A stretch of DNA of 64,000 nt from Kocuria rosea (GTDB lineage: Bacteria > Actinomycetota > Actinomycetes > Actinomycetales > Micrococcaceae), in assembly GCF_006094695.1 (NCBI RefSeq), contig NZ_CP035103.1:1860001-1924000 (forward strand), given 5' to 3'. Shown piece after piece: positions 1 to 8,656 of this stretch (position 1 is its first letter; the number at the start of each line of letters is the position of its first letter). The notes under the pieces are model-generated. The model was not told the DNA's origin. It saw only the letters and a list, made by a program, of their open reading frames with translations, and ran no database searches. The position numbers were made by a program, and so were the translations under genes.

Positions 1-519
1 AGACGTGAGGCCGGCGGTGTGCGCCCTCGTGTCGAGCTGGTGAGCGCCACGATGACGCGTGGTGGGCGGTAGTTCCTAGCGCTGTCCTGGTGCGCTCTGT
101 TGTGACCGCCCGCGCCATGGGTTCAGGTCCATGCAGCCCGTGGGGTTGGCAAAGGCGACGTTTTGGACTCGGTCTCTCAACCCGTCTACTATGCCACATA
201 GTATTAGATGTCTTGATGGCGGCCCGTAGGAGCCTTTTTCGTGTTCGCGGCCACGGTTTCGACGCGGGCCGCCGCCGTAGTCATCGACGGAGCCGTCGTC
301 GATGCCGAGTCGTTGCCATCCCGCGCCAAGAGCCGGGATCCAGCAACGCGGGCAAGGCGCGGATGTCCGAGTAGATGATGGCCCACCAACCCAACATGGT
401 CCCGCCACGTGAACAGAGGACGGGCAACATAGGCGGGCAGAGAGTAGAGAGCACTCGCTTCGTAGGCGTCTAGACAGACCGACCAGTCCGTTCCCCTGTC
501 TTTTTAGGAAAGTAACCTC
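1..519. other. Window edge and leader region without a confident gene
   Basis: I see no convincing gene here. One frame is open from the window edge to a TGA at 41-43 and could be the last codons of an upstream gene, but it is too short to judge. Overlapping open frames on both strands look like GC-driven shadows. The useful signals are a 17-nt palindrome at 187-203 and a Shine-Dalgarno sequence (AGGAAAG) just before the lipoprotein gene at 520. Confidence 0.4.
187..203. promoter_or_regulatory. Palindromic operator candidate, BlaI/CopY-like
   Basis: The sequence reads TACTATG-CCA-CATAGTA, a perfect 7+3+7 inverted repeat in a GC-rich background. Its TACTA...TAGTA outer halves resemble operators of the BlaI/MecI/CopY repressor family. 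It lies about 320 nt upstream of the lipoprotein-ccdA pair. From memory, that family often sits near CcdA-type genes in actinobacteria, but no such repressor gene is inside this window, so the link is inference. Confidence 0.4.
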
Positions 520-1404
520 ATGATTCTCAACGCCAACATCGTCGGGAGCCGAAAAACCCGCACCGCCGCGATGGCTGCAGTGACCGCTCTGCTCGTCACC
601 GCCTGCACCCAGCAGGGCACCGAGTCGGGGGAGGCTGCGTCCTCGTCTGGGGAGGAGAACCCGTTCGGACACGTTCACGGCCTGGCGCTGGACCCGGGTA
701 CCGATCAGCTGTTGTTGGCAACCCACAATGGATTGTTCAACATCAGCGGAGAGTCTCCGGAGAAGATCGGGCCCACTAACGACCTGATGGGTTTTGCTAC
801 CGCCGCTGCCGGGCGCTATTACGCTTCCGGGCACCCCGGCTCGGGCTCGGATCTGCCTAACCCGCTGGGTCTGGTGGAGTCCACCGACGGCGGGCAAACC
901 TGGCAGGAGCTCTCCCGTCAGGGCGAGTCCGACTTCCATGCGTTGACGGTCTCGGAGGAGGGCGTCATCGGCTTTGACGGCACTCTACGGATGACCACCG
1001 ACGGGCAGGTGTGGACCGAGGCCAGCGACCAGATTCAGCCGGTCAACCTCGCCGCCTCCACGGACGGGCCGGTCGTGCTGGCCACTACCGAAGACGGCGT
1101 GCAACGCTCGGATGACGGCGGGGCCACCTGGGAGCTACCCGAAGGCGCCCCGGTGCTGCTGATCACCGCCTTCGCCGACGCTGACACGGCCGTGGGGGTG
1201 GCCCCGGACGGGACCGCGCACGTCAGCCGCGACGCCGGGAAGAGCTGGGAGAGGCCCGGAGGAACCACCGGCCAACCCTCCGCTGTGGCCGCCAGCACGG
1301 ACGGCGGGGATGGGTTGCAGATTTGGGTGGCCACTGAGCAGGGCATCGAGTTCTCCGACGATGCCGGGGCCACGTTCTCCACCACCATCCCGGCAGGACA
1401 GTAA
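520..1404 (+). CDS. Secreted BNR-repeat lipoprotein (F510_1955 glycosylhydrolase-like family)
   Basis: A 294-residue secreted protein. Residues 1-30 form a signal peptide ending in a lipobox (LLVTAC), so it is probably lipid-anchored outside the membrane. The rest holds repeated STDGGQTW, SDDGGATW and SRDAGKSW motifs, the Asp-box (BNR) turns of a beta-propeller, as in sialidase and photosystem-assembly-like folds. No catalytic set could be assigned, so enzymatic activity is uncertain. The ATG at 520 follows AGGAAAG at good spacing. ccdA starts 62 nt downstream on the same strand, so the two are probably cotranscribed. The family label comes from overall resemblance. Confidence 0.75.
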   Translation: MILNANIVGSRKTRTAAMAAVTALLVTACTQQGTESGEAASSSGEENPFGHVHGLALDPGTDQLLLATHNGLFNISGESPEKIGPTNDLMGFATAAAGRYYASGHPGSGSDLPNPLGLVESTDGGQTWQELSRQGESDFHALTVSEEGVIGFDGTLRMTTDGQVWTEASDQIQPVNLAASTDGPVVLATTEDGVQRSDDGGATWELPEGAPVLLITAFADADTAVGVAPDGTAHVSRDAGKSWERPGGTTGQPSAVAASTDGGDGLQIWVATEQGIEFSDDAGATFSTTIPAGQ

Positions 1405-1466
1405 GCAGCTCCGATGAGGAAGGATCTGCGGGTCAGCGGCCGTGCCGCCCGTGAGGGGCGGGGCCG

Positions 1467-2225
1467 GTGATTCTGTTGAGCGTCGGAGAGTTCTTCGCCC
1501 AGAACGTCCAGTCCGGGGCGCTGCTCGTGGCGATCCCCTTGGCACTGACCGCGGGGATCGTCTCCTTCATCTCCCCGTGCATCCTGCCGCTGGTGCCTGG
1601 CTACCTGGGGTACGTCTCGGGGTTGACTGATCCCGCTGCTCCCGGTAATCGGCGCAGAGTCCTGACGGGTGTGGGTCTGTTCATCCTGGGTTTCGCGCTC
1701 GTCTTCACCTTCTACGGGGCTGCGTTCGGGGCCATCGGCGGGTGGTTGCTGCGGTGGCAGGACGTGATGATCCGCATCCTGGGCGTGTTCGTCATCGGGA
1801 TGGGCCTGGCCCTGATCGGGCGACTGCCCTTCCTGCAGGCCACGACGAAGCCTTCCTGGCAGCCGCGCCGAGGCCTGGCCGGTTCCCCTCTGCTGGGGGT
1901 GGTGTTCGGTCTGGGCTGGACCCCGTGCATGGGACCGACCCTGAGCGCCGTGTTGGCCCTGAGCACCACCACTGGCACCGCCTGGCGTGGGGCGCTGCTG
2001 GCCTTCGTCTACTGCCTCGGACTCGGCATTCCCTTCGTCATGGTCGCCCTGGGCATCAACTGGGTCTCCAAGACCCTGGCGTTCATCCGCCGGCACATGC
2101 GCGCCTTTAACCTCGCCGGTGGCTCCGTGCTGATCCTCGTGGGAGTGCTCATGGTCTCCGGGATCTGGGTGCGCTGGATCTACCAGCTCCAGAACCTTTC
2201 CGGCACCTATCTCACGCCCGTCTGA
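1467..2225 (+). CDS. ccdA: Cytochrome c biogenesis protein CcdA (thiol-disulfide transporter)
   Basis: A 252-residue polytopic membrane protein with about six helices. CcdA carries reducing equivalents from cytoplasmic thioredoxin to extracytoplasmic thiol proteins, for cytochrome c maturation or repair of oxidised surface proteins. The two expected cysteines are visible: Cys38 in [14 protein letters not shown] and Cys154 in [16 protein letters not shown], each in its usual Pro/Gly-rich helix. The GTG at 1467 is the first start after an in-frame TGA at 1452 and follows GAGGGG. No thioredoxin-like TlpA/ResA partner or ResB gene is adjacent, so the substrate is open. The upstream lipoprotein is a possible partner. 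Confidence 0.88.
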   Translation: MILLSVGEFFAQNVQSGALLVAIPLALTAGIVSFISPCILPLVPGYLGYVSGLTDPAAPGNRRRVLTGVGLFILGFALVFTFYGAAFGAIGGWLLRWQDVMIRILGVFVIGMGLALIGRLPFLQATTKPSWQPRRGLAGSPLLGVVFGLGWTPCMGPTLSAVLALSTTTGTAWRGALLAFVYCLGLGIPFVMVALGINWVSKTLAFIRRHMRAFNLAGGSVLILVGVLMVSGIWVRWIYQLQNLSGTYLTPV

Positions 2226-2401
2226 TCCCTGGGTCTGGCTGTACGAACCGCAGGGATCGGCCAGGACGTGGCCGGGCCTCTCGAGAAGTGCACCGATGCG
2301 CCCCAGATGTTCTCGGTTCTCTGCCCGCAACGATCCTTCGACAACCACTTCCTGTCCAGTCAGCAGCCACGAACCCACCGCACTATCACCGAGGAGCACA
2401 C

Positions 2402-3337
2402 ATGGCGAAGATCTACCACGACGTCACCGAGCTCGTGGGCCGCACCCCGCTCGTCCACCTGAACCGGCTCGACGAGGGCCTGCCCGGCAACGTCGCCGTG
2501 AAGCTGGAGTTCTACAACCCGGCCAACTCCGTCAAGGACCGCATCGGCGTGGCGATCATCGACGCCGCCGAGAAGTCCGGCCAGCTGAAGCCGGGCGGCA
2601 CGATCGTCGAGGGCACCTCCGGCAACACCGGCATCGCGCTGGCCATGGTCGGCGCCGCCCGCGGCTACAAGGTCATCCTGACCATGCCCGAGACCATGTC
2701 CACGGAGCGCCGGGTCATGCTCCGCGCCTACGGCGCCCAGATCGTGCTCACGCCGGGCGCGGAGGGCATGCGCGGGGCCGTGGAGAAGGCCCAGGAGATC
2801 GTCGACGGCACCGAGAACGCCGTCCTGGCCAAGCAGTTCGCCAACGAGGCCAACCCTGCGATCCACTACGCGACCACGGGCCCCGAGATCTGGGAGGACA
2901 CCGACGGGCAGGTCGACGTGTTCGTCTCCGGCGTGGGCACCGGCGGCACCATCACGGGCGCGGGCCGCTACCTGCGCGAGCAGAAGCCGGACGTGCGCCT
3001 CGTCGTCGTCGAGCCCGCCGACTCGCCGCTGCTCACCGAGGGCAAGGCCGGCCCCCACAAGATCCAGGGCCTCGGCGCGAACTTCATCCCCGACAACCTC
3101 GACCGCTCGATCTACGACGACGTCTACGACGTCACCGTCGAGGACTCCGTGCGCGTCGCCCGCGAGCTCGGCACCAAGGAGGGCATCCTCGGCGGGATCT
3201 CCTCCGGCGCCATCGTGTGGGCCGCCTTGCAGGAGGCCGCCAAGGAGGAGAACCGGGACAAGCTGATCGTGGCGATCGTCTGCGACTTCGGCGAGCGCTA
3301 CATCTCCACCCTGCTCTACGAGGACATCCGGGGCTGA
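2402..3337 (+). CDS. cysK: Cysteine synthase A (O-acetylserine sulfhydrylase)
   Basis: A 311-residue PLP enzyme that makes L-cysteine from O-acetylserine and sulfide. Lys45 in NSVKDRIG is the expected Schiff-base lysine. TSGNTG (residues 72-77) and GTGGTITG form the PLP-phosphate and substrate loops. Length matches CysK. The ATG at 2402 is preferred over in-frame upstream starts because GAGGAG precedes it and the family begins at MAKIYHDVTELVG. There is no cysE beside it. It precedes metal-exporter debris, and cysteine supply would fit metal or thiol stress, but that link is inference. Confidence 0.95.
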   Translation: MAKIYHDVTELVGRTPLVHLNRLDEGLPGNVAVKLEFYNPANSVKDRIGVAIIDAAEKSGQLKPGGTIVEGTSGNTGIALAMVGAARGYKVILTMPETMSTERRVMLRAYGAQIVLTPGAEGMRGAVEKAQEIVDGTENAVLAKQFANEANPAIHYATTGPEIWEDTDGQVDVFVSGVGTGGTITGAGRYLREQKPDVRLVVVEPADSPLLTEGKAGPHKIQGLGANFIPDNLDRSIYDDVYDVTVEDSVRVARELGTKEGILGGISSGAIVWAALQEAAKEENRDKLIVAIVCDFGERYISTLLYEDIRG

Positions 3338-3360
3338 GGCCCCGTATCTGGCCCCGGTCG

Positions 3361-3624
3361 AATTGATCACTTTCGCCAACGGCGGGGGCAACATCGGGGT
3401 CTACGTGCCCGTGTTCGTCACCGTGGGCCCGACCGCGATGGTGGCCTACTGCATCGCCTTTTGGCCATGGTCGCAGTGCTGGTGGCCATCGCCAAGTACG
3501 TCGCCGCCCGCGAACACGGGACTGCCGAGGTCCTGGAACGGTGGGAGCACATCTTGTTCTCGATCGTGCTGATCGGCCTGGGCGTGGTCACCCTCCTTGA
3601 GGGCGGAGCCTTCGGCCTCTAACC
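3361..3624 (+). pseudogene. CadD-family cadmium exporter remnant, 5' deleted and frameshifted
   Basis: The first frame reads ITFANGGGNIGVYVPVF and then a membrane stretch, matching the metal-site segment of CadD-type transporters (FANG/A-DNIGVYIPLF). Near 3460 the coding sense moves to another frame that gives a plausible C-terminus (MVAVLVAIAKYVAAREHG... to a TAA at 3622-3624). The N-terminal half is absent: similarity starts only 24 nt after cysK. The normal Asp of the DNI motif reads Gly here. This is a dead gene, about 85 codons of a roughly 200-codon family. Confidence 0.7.
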
Positions 3625-3639
3625 CACTTGCCCTCTTGA

Positions 3640-3651
3640 CTTCGAAGTCGC
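3640..3651. promoter_or_regulatory. Perfect 12-bp palindrome after the cadD remnant
   Basis: GACTTCGAAGTC is a perfect palindrome overlapping a TTGACT hexamer (3638-3643), with TATAGC shortly after (3657-3662). The spacing is too short for a normal -35/-10 pair. A metal-sensing ArsR-type operator would fit the cadmium and CDF debris around it, but no regulator gene remains nearby. Confidence 0.25.
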
Positions 3652-3792
3652 TTGTATAGCTTTCCTCAAGACGGCGTGAAGATTCCCCATAGCTTGCTCG
3701 CTGCTTGCTCTATGGGCTGTTCTGTCGGGCCAATGAGGGCATAGTTTGCAAGTGAGAACACCCCGTTCTCATCACCCCGTGCACGGGCGTTA

Positions 3793-3831
3793 GGGTGCCC
3801 CGGTCTTTGCTCCCCTTAGGCCGGGGCACCC
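3793..3831. terminator. Strong hairpin, terminator-like
   Basis: GGGTGCCCCGG at 3793-3803 pairs perfectly with CCGGGGCACCC at 3821-3831 around a 17-nt loop. There is no T run, which is common in GC-rich actinobacteria. It separates the cadD remnant from the CDF remnant. The interval 3652-3946 shows no gene. Confidence 0.5.
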
Positions 3832-3946
3832 GTCGATAATGTGGAGAAGCGACGTAGCCCGGACCGGAGAATCCGACGGACCCGGGACTGCCTCGCAGGT
3901 CCTCAATTGGCAATCCGAGGGCTAGACCCCCGAACCCTCCTCGGTG

Positions 3947-4230
3947 AGCATTATCATCCTGGTGCTCTCGCTGATCATCATGCCGGTGATGGCCGCGGCC
4001 CAGGAGAAGGCCGGCACGGCCCTGAGTGACAACCTGATCCTGGCTGACACTGCCAAAACCAGGACCTGCGTGCTGCTGTCCGTCTCTACCTGTCCGGGCT
4101 GATCCTCTTCGCGCTGACCGACGCGGCGTGGGTGGACCCGGTGACCGGGCTGATCCTCGCCGCCTTCGCCCTCCAGGAGGGCGAAGAAGATCTGGGAGGT
4201 GGAGCTCGCCGAGGCGACGACTGGTCGACA
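3947..4230 (+). pseudogene. Cation diffusion facilitator (CDF) family remnant with two frameshifts
   Basis: Three short frames join into a CDF-like C-terminal membrane region. The first has a hydrophobic helix followed by SDNLILADTAKT and a TGA at 4100. The second reads LSGLILFALTDAAWVDPVTG and continues LILAAFALQEG. The third reads WEVELAEA. The order ADTAKT, then WVDPVTGLILAAFALQEG and WE, matches CDF helices V-VI (AD-K-T, DP..A..IA....EG..A). At least two indels disrupt it and the N-terminus is missing. Together with the cadD remnant it marks a decayed Cd/Zn/Co efflux locus. Confidence 0.6.
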
Positions 4231-4320
4231 TCCAGTTCCACCACGGCGGGTCGGTCCCGGCGCGGGGTCTCCCGGGCCCGGGGGCGGGTGCATCGCCAGG
4301 ACGCCGGCGGCCCGGCCGGG

Positions 4321-5418
4321 TCAGTCCGGACGGCGCCCCGTCACGGCCGCGGTGTGCGGGTTCGCCGCGCCGGGGGAGGGCACCCGCCGGTCGGGGCGGT
4401 CGCGGGGATCCAGCCACGCCTTGGCCCGCAGGGCGGGCTTCTCAACGAGCCTCCAGGACAGCAGCGCCAGGGGCAGCGTCAGGAGGGGGACGAGCACGGA
4501 GTTGACGGCGACACCCCAGGCGGCCGTGCCGAGCAGGACGAGGAGCTGCTGCACCGGATACGCGTAGATGTAGACGCCGTAGGAGAGGTCCGTGCGCGTG
4601 GTCCAGTTGCGGGAGGGAACCGCGCCCAGGCCGAGGAGCAGCACGGCGAGCGGCAGCTGCCCGTACAGGTCCGCCCAGCCGGAGTCCGTCAGGACGGCGT
4701 AGACGACGGCGGCCCCCGCGGTGTGCACCCAGGTGGGGCGCCACGTCCCCGCCCAGGCCCAGACCGCCGCGCCCGCCAGGAAGTAGCCCACGAGCCGGGC
4801 GCCGTTGAGATAGAGGTTGGTCGTGACCTCCAGTGGACCCTCGACCAGGGGGCGGAGGACGAGCACGACGAGGAACATGGCCGGGAGCGCCCACCGGGCG
4901 TGCCGTGCCGCGACGGCGAGGCTGAGGACGAGACCGATCAGCACGTAGGCGAGGGCCTCGTAGAACAGCGTCCAGAGCGAGCCGTTCCAGGAGTCCGGAG
5001 CCGGAACCTGGGTCAGGGTCCCATCGATGCCCCACTGTGACATCTTCAGGTCCCCGTTGCTGAGCACGAAGCCGGCCGCGGAGGCGAGGTCGAGCGGCCT
5101 GCCCTCGATCGCGGCCGCGAGCGGCGCGAAGACGGCGGCCACCACGAGCAGGCTCACCAGGAAGGCCGGGTAGATGCGCAGGAACCGTCGCCACAGGTAC
5201 GGCACGAGCCGGGACCGTACCCTGCTCTCGGCGATGAGGTAGCCGCTGAGGACGAAGAAGCCGTTGACGGCCACGTCGGACAGGAGCTCGAGGCTCGGGC
5301 CGTCCGCGCCGGTCAGCGGCCAGGCATGGCCGAGGACGACCAGGGACGCCAGGGCCAGGCGAACGGCGTTGAGGTGATTGTGGCGGTCGCCCAGGCGTTC
5401 TTGGAGAGTCGTGGCCAC
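4321..5418 (-). CDS. Acyltransferase 3 family membrane protein (OafA/YrhL-like)
   Basis: A 365-residue integral membrane protein with about ten helices. These enzymes O-acylate cell-surface sugars, peptidoglycan or secreted metabolites. The family signature is visible: LNAVRLALASLVVLGHAWPL near the N-terminus holds the conserved R...H pair, then VNGFFVLSGYLIAES, RRFLRIYPAFLVSLL and SLWTLFYEALAYV. The C-terminus has VEKPAL, typical of the last helix. The GTG start at 5418 faces the truncated transposase, whose coding sequence begins within about 45 nt, so the promoter region has been shortened by a rearrangement. The acceptor is unknown. Confidence 0.85.
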   Translation of the reverse strand: MATTLQERLGDRHNHLNAVRLALASLVVLGHAWPLTGADGPSLELLSDVAVNGFFVLSGYLIAESRVRSRLVPYLWRRFLRIYPAFLVSLLVVAAVFAPLAAAIEGRPLDLASAAGFVLSNGDLKMSQWGIDGTLTQVPAPDSWNGSLWTLFYEALAYVLIGLVLSLAVAARHARWALPAMFLVVLVLRPLVEGPLEVTTNLYLNGARLVGYFLAGAAVWAWAGTWRPTWVHTAGAAVVYAVLTDSGWADLYGQLPLAVLLLGLGAVPSRNWTTRTDLSYGVYIYAYPVQQLLVLLGTAAWGVAVNSVLVPLLTLPLALLSWRLVEKPALRAKAWLDPRDRPDRRVPSPGAANPHTAAVTGRRPD

Positions 5419-5424
5419 GGCAGC

Positions 5425-5966
5425 TGCCTTCCGGAAGTGGCGGGCGGGACTGCCACTGTCGGGTGCACTCCGAGACCGGCCAGGCCCCGGCCGCCCGCTG
5501 GATCGGGGCCGGGTGGATTCCCCGGGCCCCGGCCCGGGGCGAGGACCTCGACCTGTTGTTGCTCACCGCCGCGACCACCCGCATCGTCCAGCGCGACGGC
5601 ATCCGCTTCCAGGGCACCCGCTACATCTCCCCGGTGCTGGCCGCCTATGTCTCTGAGACCGTGACCATCCGCTACGACCCCCGCGACGCCGGCGAGGTGC
5701 GCGTCTACCACCAGGACACCTACCTGTGTCGGGCGATCGCCCCCGAACTGGCCGCCGAGACGGTCACCCTCCAGCAGCTGCAGCAGGCCCGGGGCGCCCG
5801 GCGCGCCGCGCTCAAGCAGCAGCTGCGCGCCCGGCGCAGTCTCGCCGACGCCCTGCCCACCGACGACCGCTGGGCACCACCACCCGCCCCGGCGCTGGAC
5901 CCAGCGGAGCACATGCCGGCGGATCGGGCGCCCCGACACCGGTTGCGGACCTATGCCACCGACTGA
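5425..5966 (+). pseudogene. Mu/TniA-type transposase, C-terminal fragment
   Basis: About 170 codons resembling the C-terminal beta-barrel region of Mu/TniA-like DDE transposases: HSETGQAPAARW, RIVQRDGIRFQGTRYISPVLAAYV, then VTIRYDPRDAGEVRVY. The catalytic DDE core that should precede this is absent, because similarity ends at the junction with the acyltransferase promoter. A GTG at 5463 could still start a short protein, but it could not transpose. Its 3' end overlaps the start of the AAA ATPase gene, the usual tniA-tniB arrangement. Confidence 0.75.
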
Positions 5967-6873
5967 GCCCGACTCCACGCGGAGCTTGCTGGGCAAGGAC
6001 GACGACGGCCGGCGGTTCCTCTCCGGCACGTTCGGAGAGATCAACGGGCTCACCTCACCCCCGTATCCGGGCGCACCGGCGTTCTTGCCCACGCGGGAGC
6101 ACCGCCGCTTCACCGAGTTCGCCGACACCGTCCGCGCCCACCGCTACATCGGCGTTTGCTGGGGCCCACCCGGGGTCGGCAAGACGCTCTCGGCCCGGCA
6201 CTACGCCGGGGCCCCGGAATGGGAGCAGTGGCAACGAGACCTGGGCGAGGACCGCGGGCCCGGCCCCATTCCCGAGCGGGTCCTGCAGGCCCGCACCGCG
6301 CTGTGGACCCCGACCGTCAACGCCAGCCCCCGCCAGGTCGACCAAGCCCTGCCGCGGTCCTGCCAGCAGATCTCCTACGCCATCGACTACCACCGCCACG
6401 GCCGGGTCGACCCGTTCGTGCACCCCGAATCGCGGTCCTCCGGGCTCACCGAGCTGCTCATCATCGACGAGGCCGACCGGCTCAAGACGACCGGACTGGA
6501 ACAGGTTCGCGACTACTACGACCGCCACACCATCGGGATGATCCTCATCGGGATGCCCGGCATCGACAAGCGCCTGGGGCGCTACCCCCAGCTCTACAGC
6601 CGGGTCGGTTTCGCCCACGAATACCGCCAGCTCACCCCTGAAGAGCTCACCGCCGTCCTGGTCCGCCGCTGGCACACCGACGGACTGGCCGGTGACGACG
6701 AGTTCACCCAGACGGTCGCAGTCGCCACCATCGCCCGGATCACCGGCGGCAACTTCCGCCTCGTCGACCGCCTCCTCACCCAGATCAGACGCATCCTGGA
6801 GATCAATCACCTGGCCACCGTCACCCCCGAAGTCGTCGAAGCCGCCCGCGACGCACTCCTCATCGGTCACTGA
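5953..6873 (+). CDS. TniB/TnsC-like AAA ATPase of a Tn5053/Mu-type transposon
   Basis: A 306-residue AAA protein that would load or target a Mu-type transposase. It has a Walker A motif (GPPGVGKTLS, about residues 71-80), a Walker B (LLIIDEADRLK) and a sensor stretch MILIGMPGIDKRL. The C-terminal part has the lid-like ARITGGNFRLVDRLLTQI pattern of TniB and TnsC. The ATG at 5953 overlaps the end of the transposase fragment by 14 nt, showing old translational coupling. With the transposase core deleted, the protein is probably orphaned. No TniQ or end repeats were recognised nearby. Confidence 0.82.
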   Translation: MPPTEPDSTRSLLGKDDDGRRFLSGTFGEINGLTSPPYPGAPAFLPTREHRRFTEFADTVRAHRYIGVCWGPPGVGKTLSARHYAGAPEWEQWQRDLGEDRGPGPIPERVLQARTALWTPTVNASPRQVDQALPRSCQQISYAIDYHRHGRVDPFVHPESRSSGLTELLIIDEADRLKTTGLEQVRDYYDRHTIGMILIGMPGIDKRLGRYPQLYSRVGFAHEYRQLTPEELTAVLVRRWHTDGLAGDDEFTQTVAVATIARITGGNFRLVDRLLTQIRRILEINHLATVTPEVVEAARDALLIGH

Positions 6874-7001
6874 CCACACAGGCCGGCCACCGGCTCCTGA
6901 GATCCACCAGCCAGACAGTGGCCTTTGGCAGCGACTCCTCGAGAAGGCCGCCGGGTCTGCGGCGAATACGGTCGTGCACACGACGTTGCCGCGACGACGT
7001 C

Positions 7002-7033
7002 TTGACCTTCCTCTCTAGGGGAAGGTGCAGGCT
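7002..7033 (+). promoter_or_regulatory. MerR-type operator-promoter for merA
   Basis: A -35 hexamer TTGACC (7002-7007) runs into the dyad ACCTTCC-N8-GGAAGGT (7005-7011 and 7020-7026), followed by a weak -10 (CAGGCT, 7028-7033). The spacer is about 20 bp, longer than optimal, with a palindrome inside it. This is the layout of promoters that MerR-family activators untwist on metal binding. merA starts about 65 nt downstream. Confidence 0.8.
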
Positions 7034-7098
7034 GGGCGCAGAGCGCAGCACACAGAAGGCCACTCGGGGCCTTCATCACGGATTTACGGAGGCCGGCC

Positions 7099-8544
7099 AT
7101 GCCTGAGACTGGAACGCACGAAGTGGACCTGGCGATCATCGGTTCCGGCGGTGGTGCTTTCGCCGCCGCGATCCGGGCCACCAATCTCGGCAAATCAGTG
7201 GTGATGGTCGAGCGTGCCATGGTCGGGGGTACCTGTGTGAACACCGGGTGCGTGCCGTCGAAGGCGCTGCTGGCCGCCGCCGAGGCCCGCCACATGGCGC
7301 TGGACGCCACAGGACGGTTCCCCGGCCTGAGCACGTCGGCCGCCGGAGTGGACATGCCCGGGCTGATCACCGGTAAGGACGCGCTGGTGGAGGGGATGCG
7401 CTCGGACAAGTACCTCGATCTGATCGCCGACTACGGCTGGGAACTGGCCACCGGCGAAGCCGTGTTCACCGGAACCGCCGAGGACCCGGCGCTGGAGGTC
7501 ACCGGAGCCGACGGTACCCGTCAGCAGGTGCGGGCGGCCCATTATCTGGTGGCCACCGGCTCCACCCCGATCGTCCCGGACGTCGAGGGCTTGGCGGAGG
7601 TGGACTACCTGACGTCCACCACGGCCATGGACCTGGACGAGGTGCCGGAGTCGTTGCTGATCATCGGCGGCGGGTACGTGGGCATGGAGCAGGCTCAGCT
7701 CTTCGCCCGCCTGGGCTCGAAGGTCACCATGGTCGTGCGGTCCCGGCTGGCCTCCCATGAGGAACCGGAGGTCTCCCGCACCTTGATGGGCGTGTTCGCC
7801 GAGGAGGGCATCCGGGTGCTCCGCCGGGCCACCGTCTCCTCCGTGGCTCCCGACCGGGATACCGGGGAGGTGGTGGCCACCGTCACGGGCCCGGGCGGGC
7901 AGGAAACCCTGCGGGCGACCCGGCTCATGGTCGCGGTCGGGCGCCGTCCGGTCACCGAGAACCTGGACCTCGGCTCGGTCGGGGTGGACACCGGTGAGCA
8001 CGGCGAGATCGTGGTCGACGCCCGGATGGCCACCTCCCACCCCAGGGTGTGGGCGGCCGGGGACGTGACCGGGCACCCCCAGTACGTCTACGTGGCCTCG
8101 GCCCACGGGGTCACCGCAGTGGAGAACGCCTTTCACCACACCGGCCAGGAGATCGACTACACCCACCTGCCGCGGGTCACTTTCACCACCCCGGCCATCG
8201 CGGCGGTGGGCATGACCGACCAGCAGGCCCGGCAGGCCGGTCTGGCCTGCGAATGCCGGGTGCTGCCCCTGGAGTACGTGCCGAGGGCGCTGGTCAACCG
8301 TGACACCCGCGGGTTCGTCAAGATCGTCGCCGAGGCAGAGACCGGACGCGTCGTGGGCATCACCGCGGTGGCCAAGGACGCCGGGGAGCTTGCCGCGGCG
8401 GGCGTCTACATGCTCTCCGCCTCGATGACGGTGGATCAGGTCGCCACCCTGTGGTGCCCGTATCTGACGATGGCCGAAGGACTCAAGATCGCCGCCCAGT
8501 CCTTCCGCACCGACGTCTCCAAACTCTCCTGCTGCGCCGCCTGA
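7099..8544 (+). CDS. merA: Mercury(II) reductase
   Basis: A 481-residue cytoplasmic flavoprotein that reduces Hg(II) to volatile Hg(0) with NADPH. FAD binding: IIGSGGGAFAAAI near residue 13. Redox-active disulfide: GGTCVNTGCVPSK with Cys46 and Cys51. NADPH domain: LLIIGGGYVGMEQAQ. The C-terminus ends KLSCCAA, giving the vicinal Cys478-Cys479 pair that hands Hg(II) to the active site and separates MerA from lipoamide dehydrogenase. The N-terminal HMA (NmerA) domain of some MerA proteins is absent. The ATG follows GGAGG. Upstream is a MerR-type promoter; downstream are a second flavoprotein and merR. Confidence 0.95.
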   Translation: MPETGTHEVDLAIIGSGGGAFAAAIRATNLGKSVVMVERAMVGGTCVNTGCVPSKALLAAAEARHMALDATGRFPGLSTSAAGVDMPGLITGKDALVEGMRSDKYLDLIADYGWELATGEAVFTGTAEDPALEVTGADGTRQQVRAAHYLVATGSTPIVPDVEGLAEVDYLTSTTAMDLDEVPESLLIIGGGYVGMEQAQLFARLGSKVTMVVRSRLASHEEPEVSRTLMGVFAEEGIRVLRRATVSSVAPDRDTGEVVATVTGPGGQETLRATRLMVAVGRRPVTENLDLGSVGVDTGEHGEIVVDARMATSHPRVWAAGDVTGHPQYVYVASAHGVTAVENAFHHTGQEIDYTHLPRVTFTTPAIAAVGMTDQQARQAGLACECRVLPLEYVPRALVNRDTRGFVKIVAEAETGRVVGITAVAKDAGELAAAGVYMLSASMTVDQVATLWCPYLTMAEGLKIAAQSFRTDVSKLSCCAA

Positions 8545-8656
8545 GGACCGGCCTCGAGCGGGCCGGCCCTCCACCCACGGGTGGAGCCAGAGGCCTTGAA
8601 CATCGAGCACGGCCTCAGGCCCACGCTTCACGAGCCACTGCACGAAAGGGGTAGTC

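Noticed and set aside
76..939. Minus-strand open frame across the lipoprotein leader
   Set aside because: It overlaps the signal peptide region of a well-supported gene, has no ribosome binding site that stands out and no recognised domain.
7099..8544. Dihydrolipoamide dehydrogenase instead of MerA
   Set aside because: The C-terminal Cys-Cys pair (KLSCCAA) and the MerR-type promoter favour mercuric reductase; the lipoamide-type C-terminal HP-ES motif is not seen.
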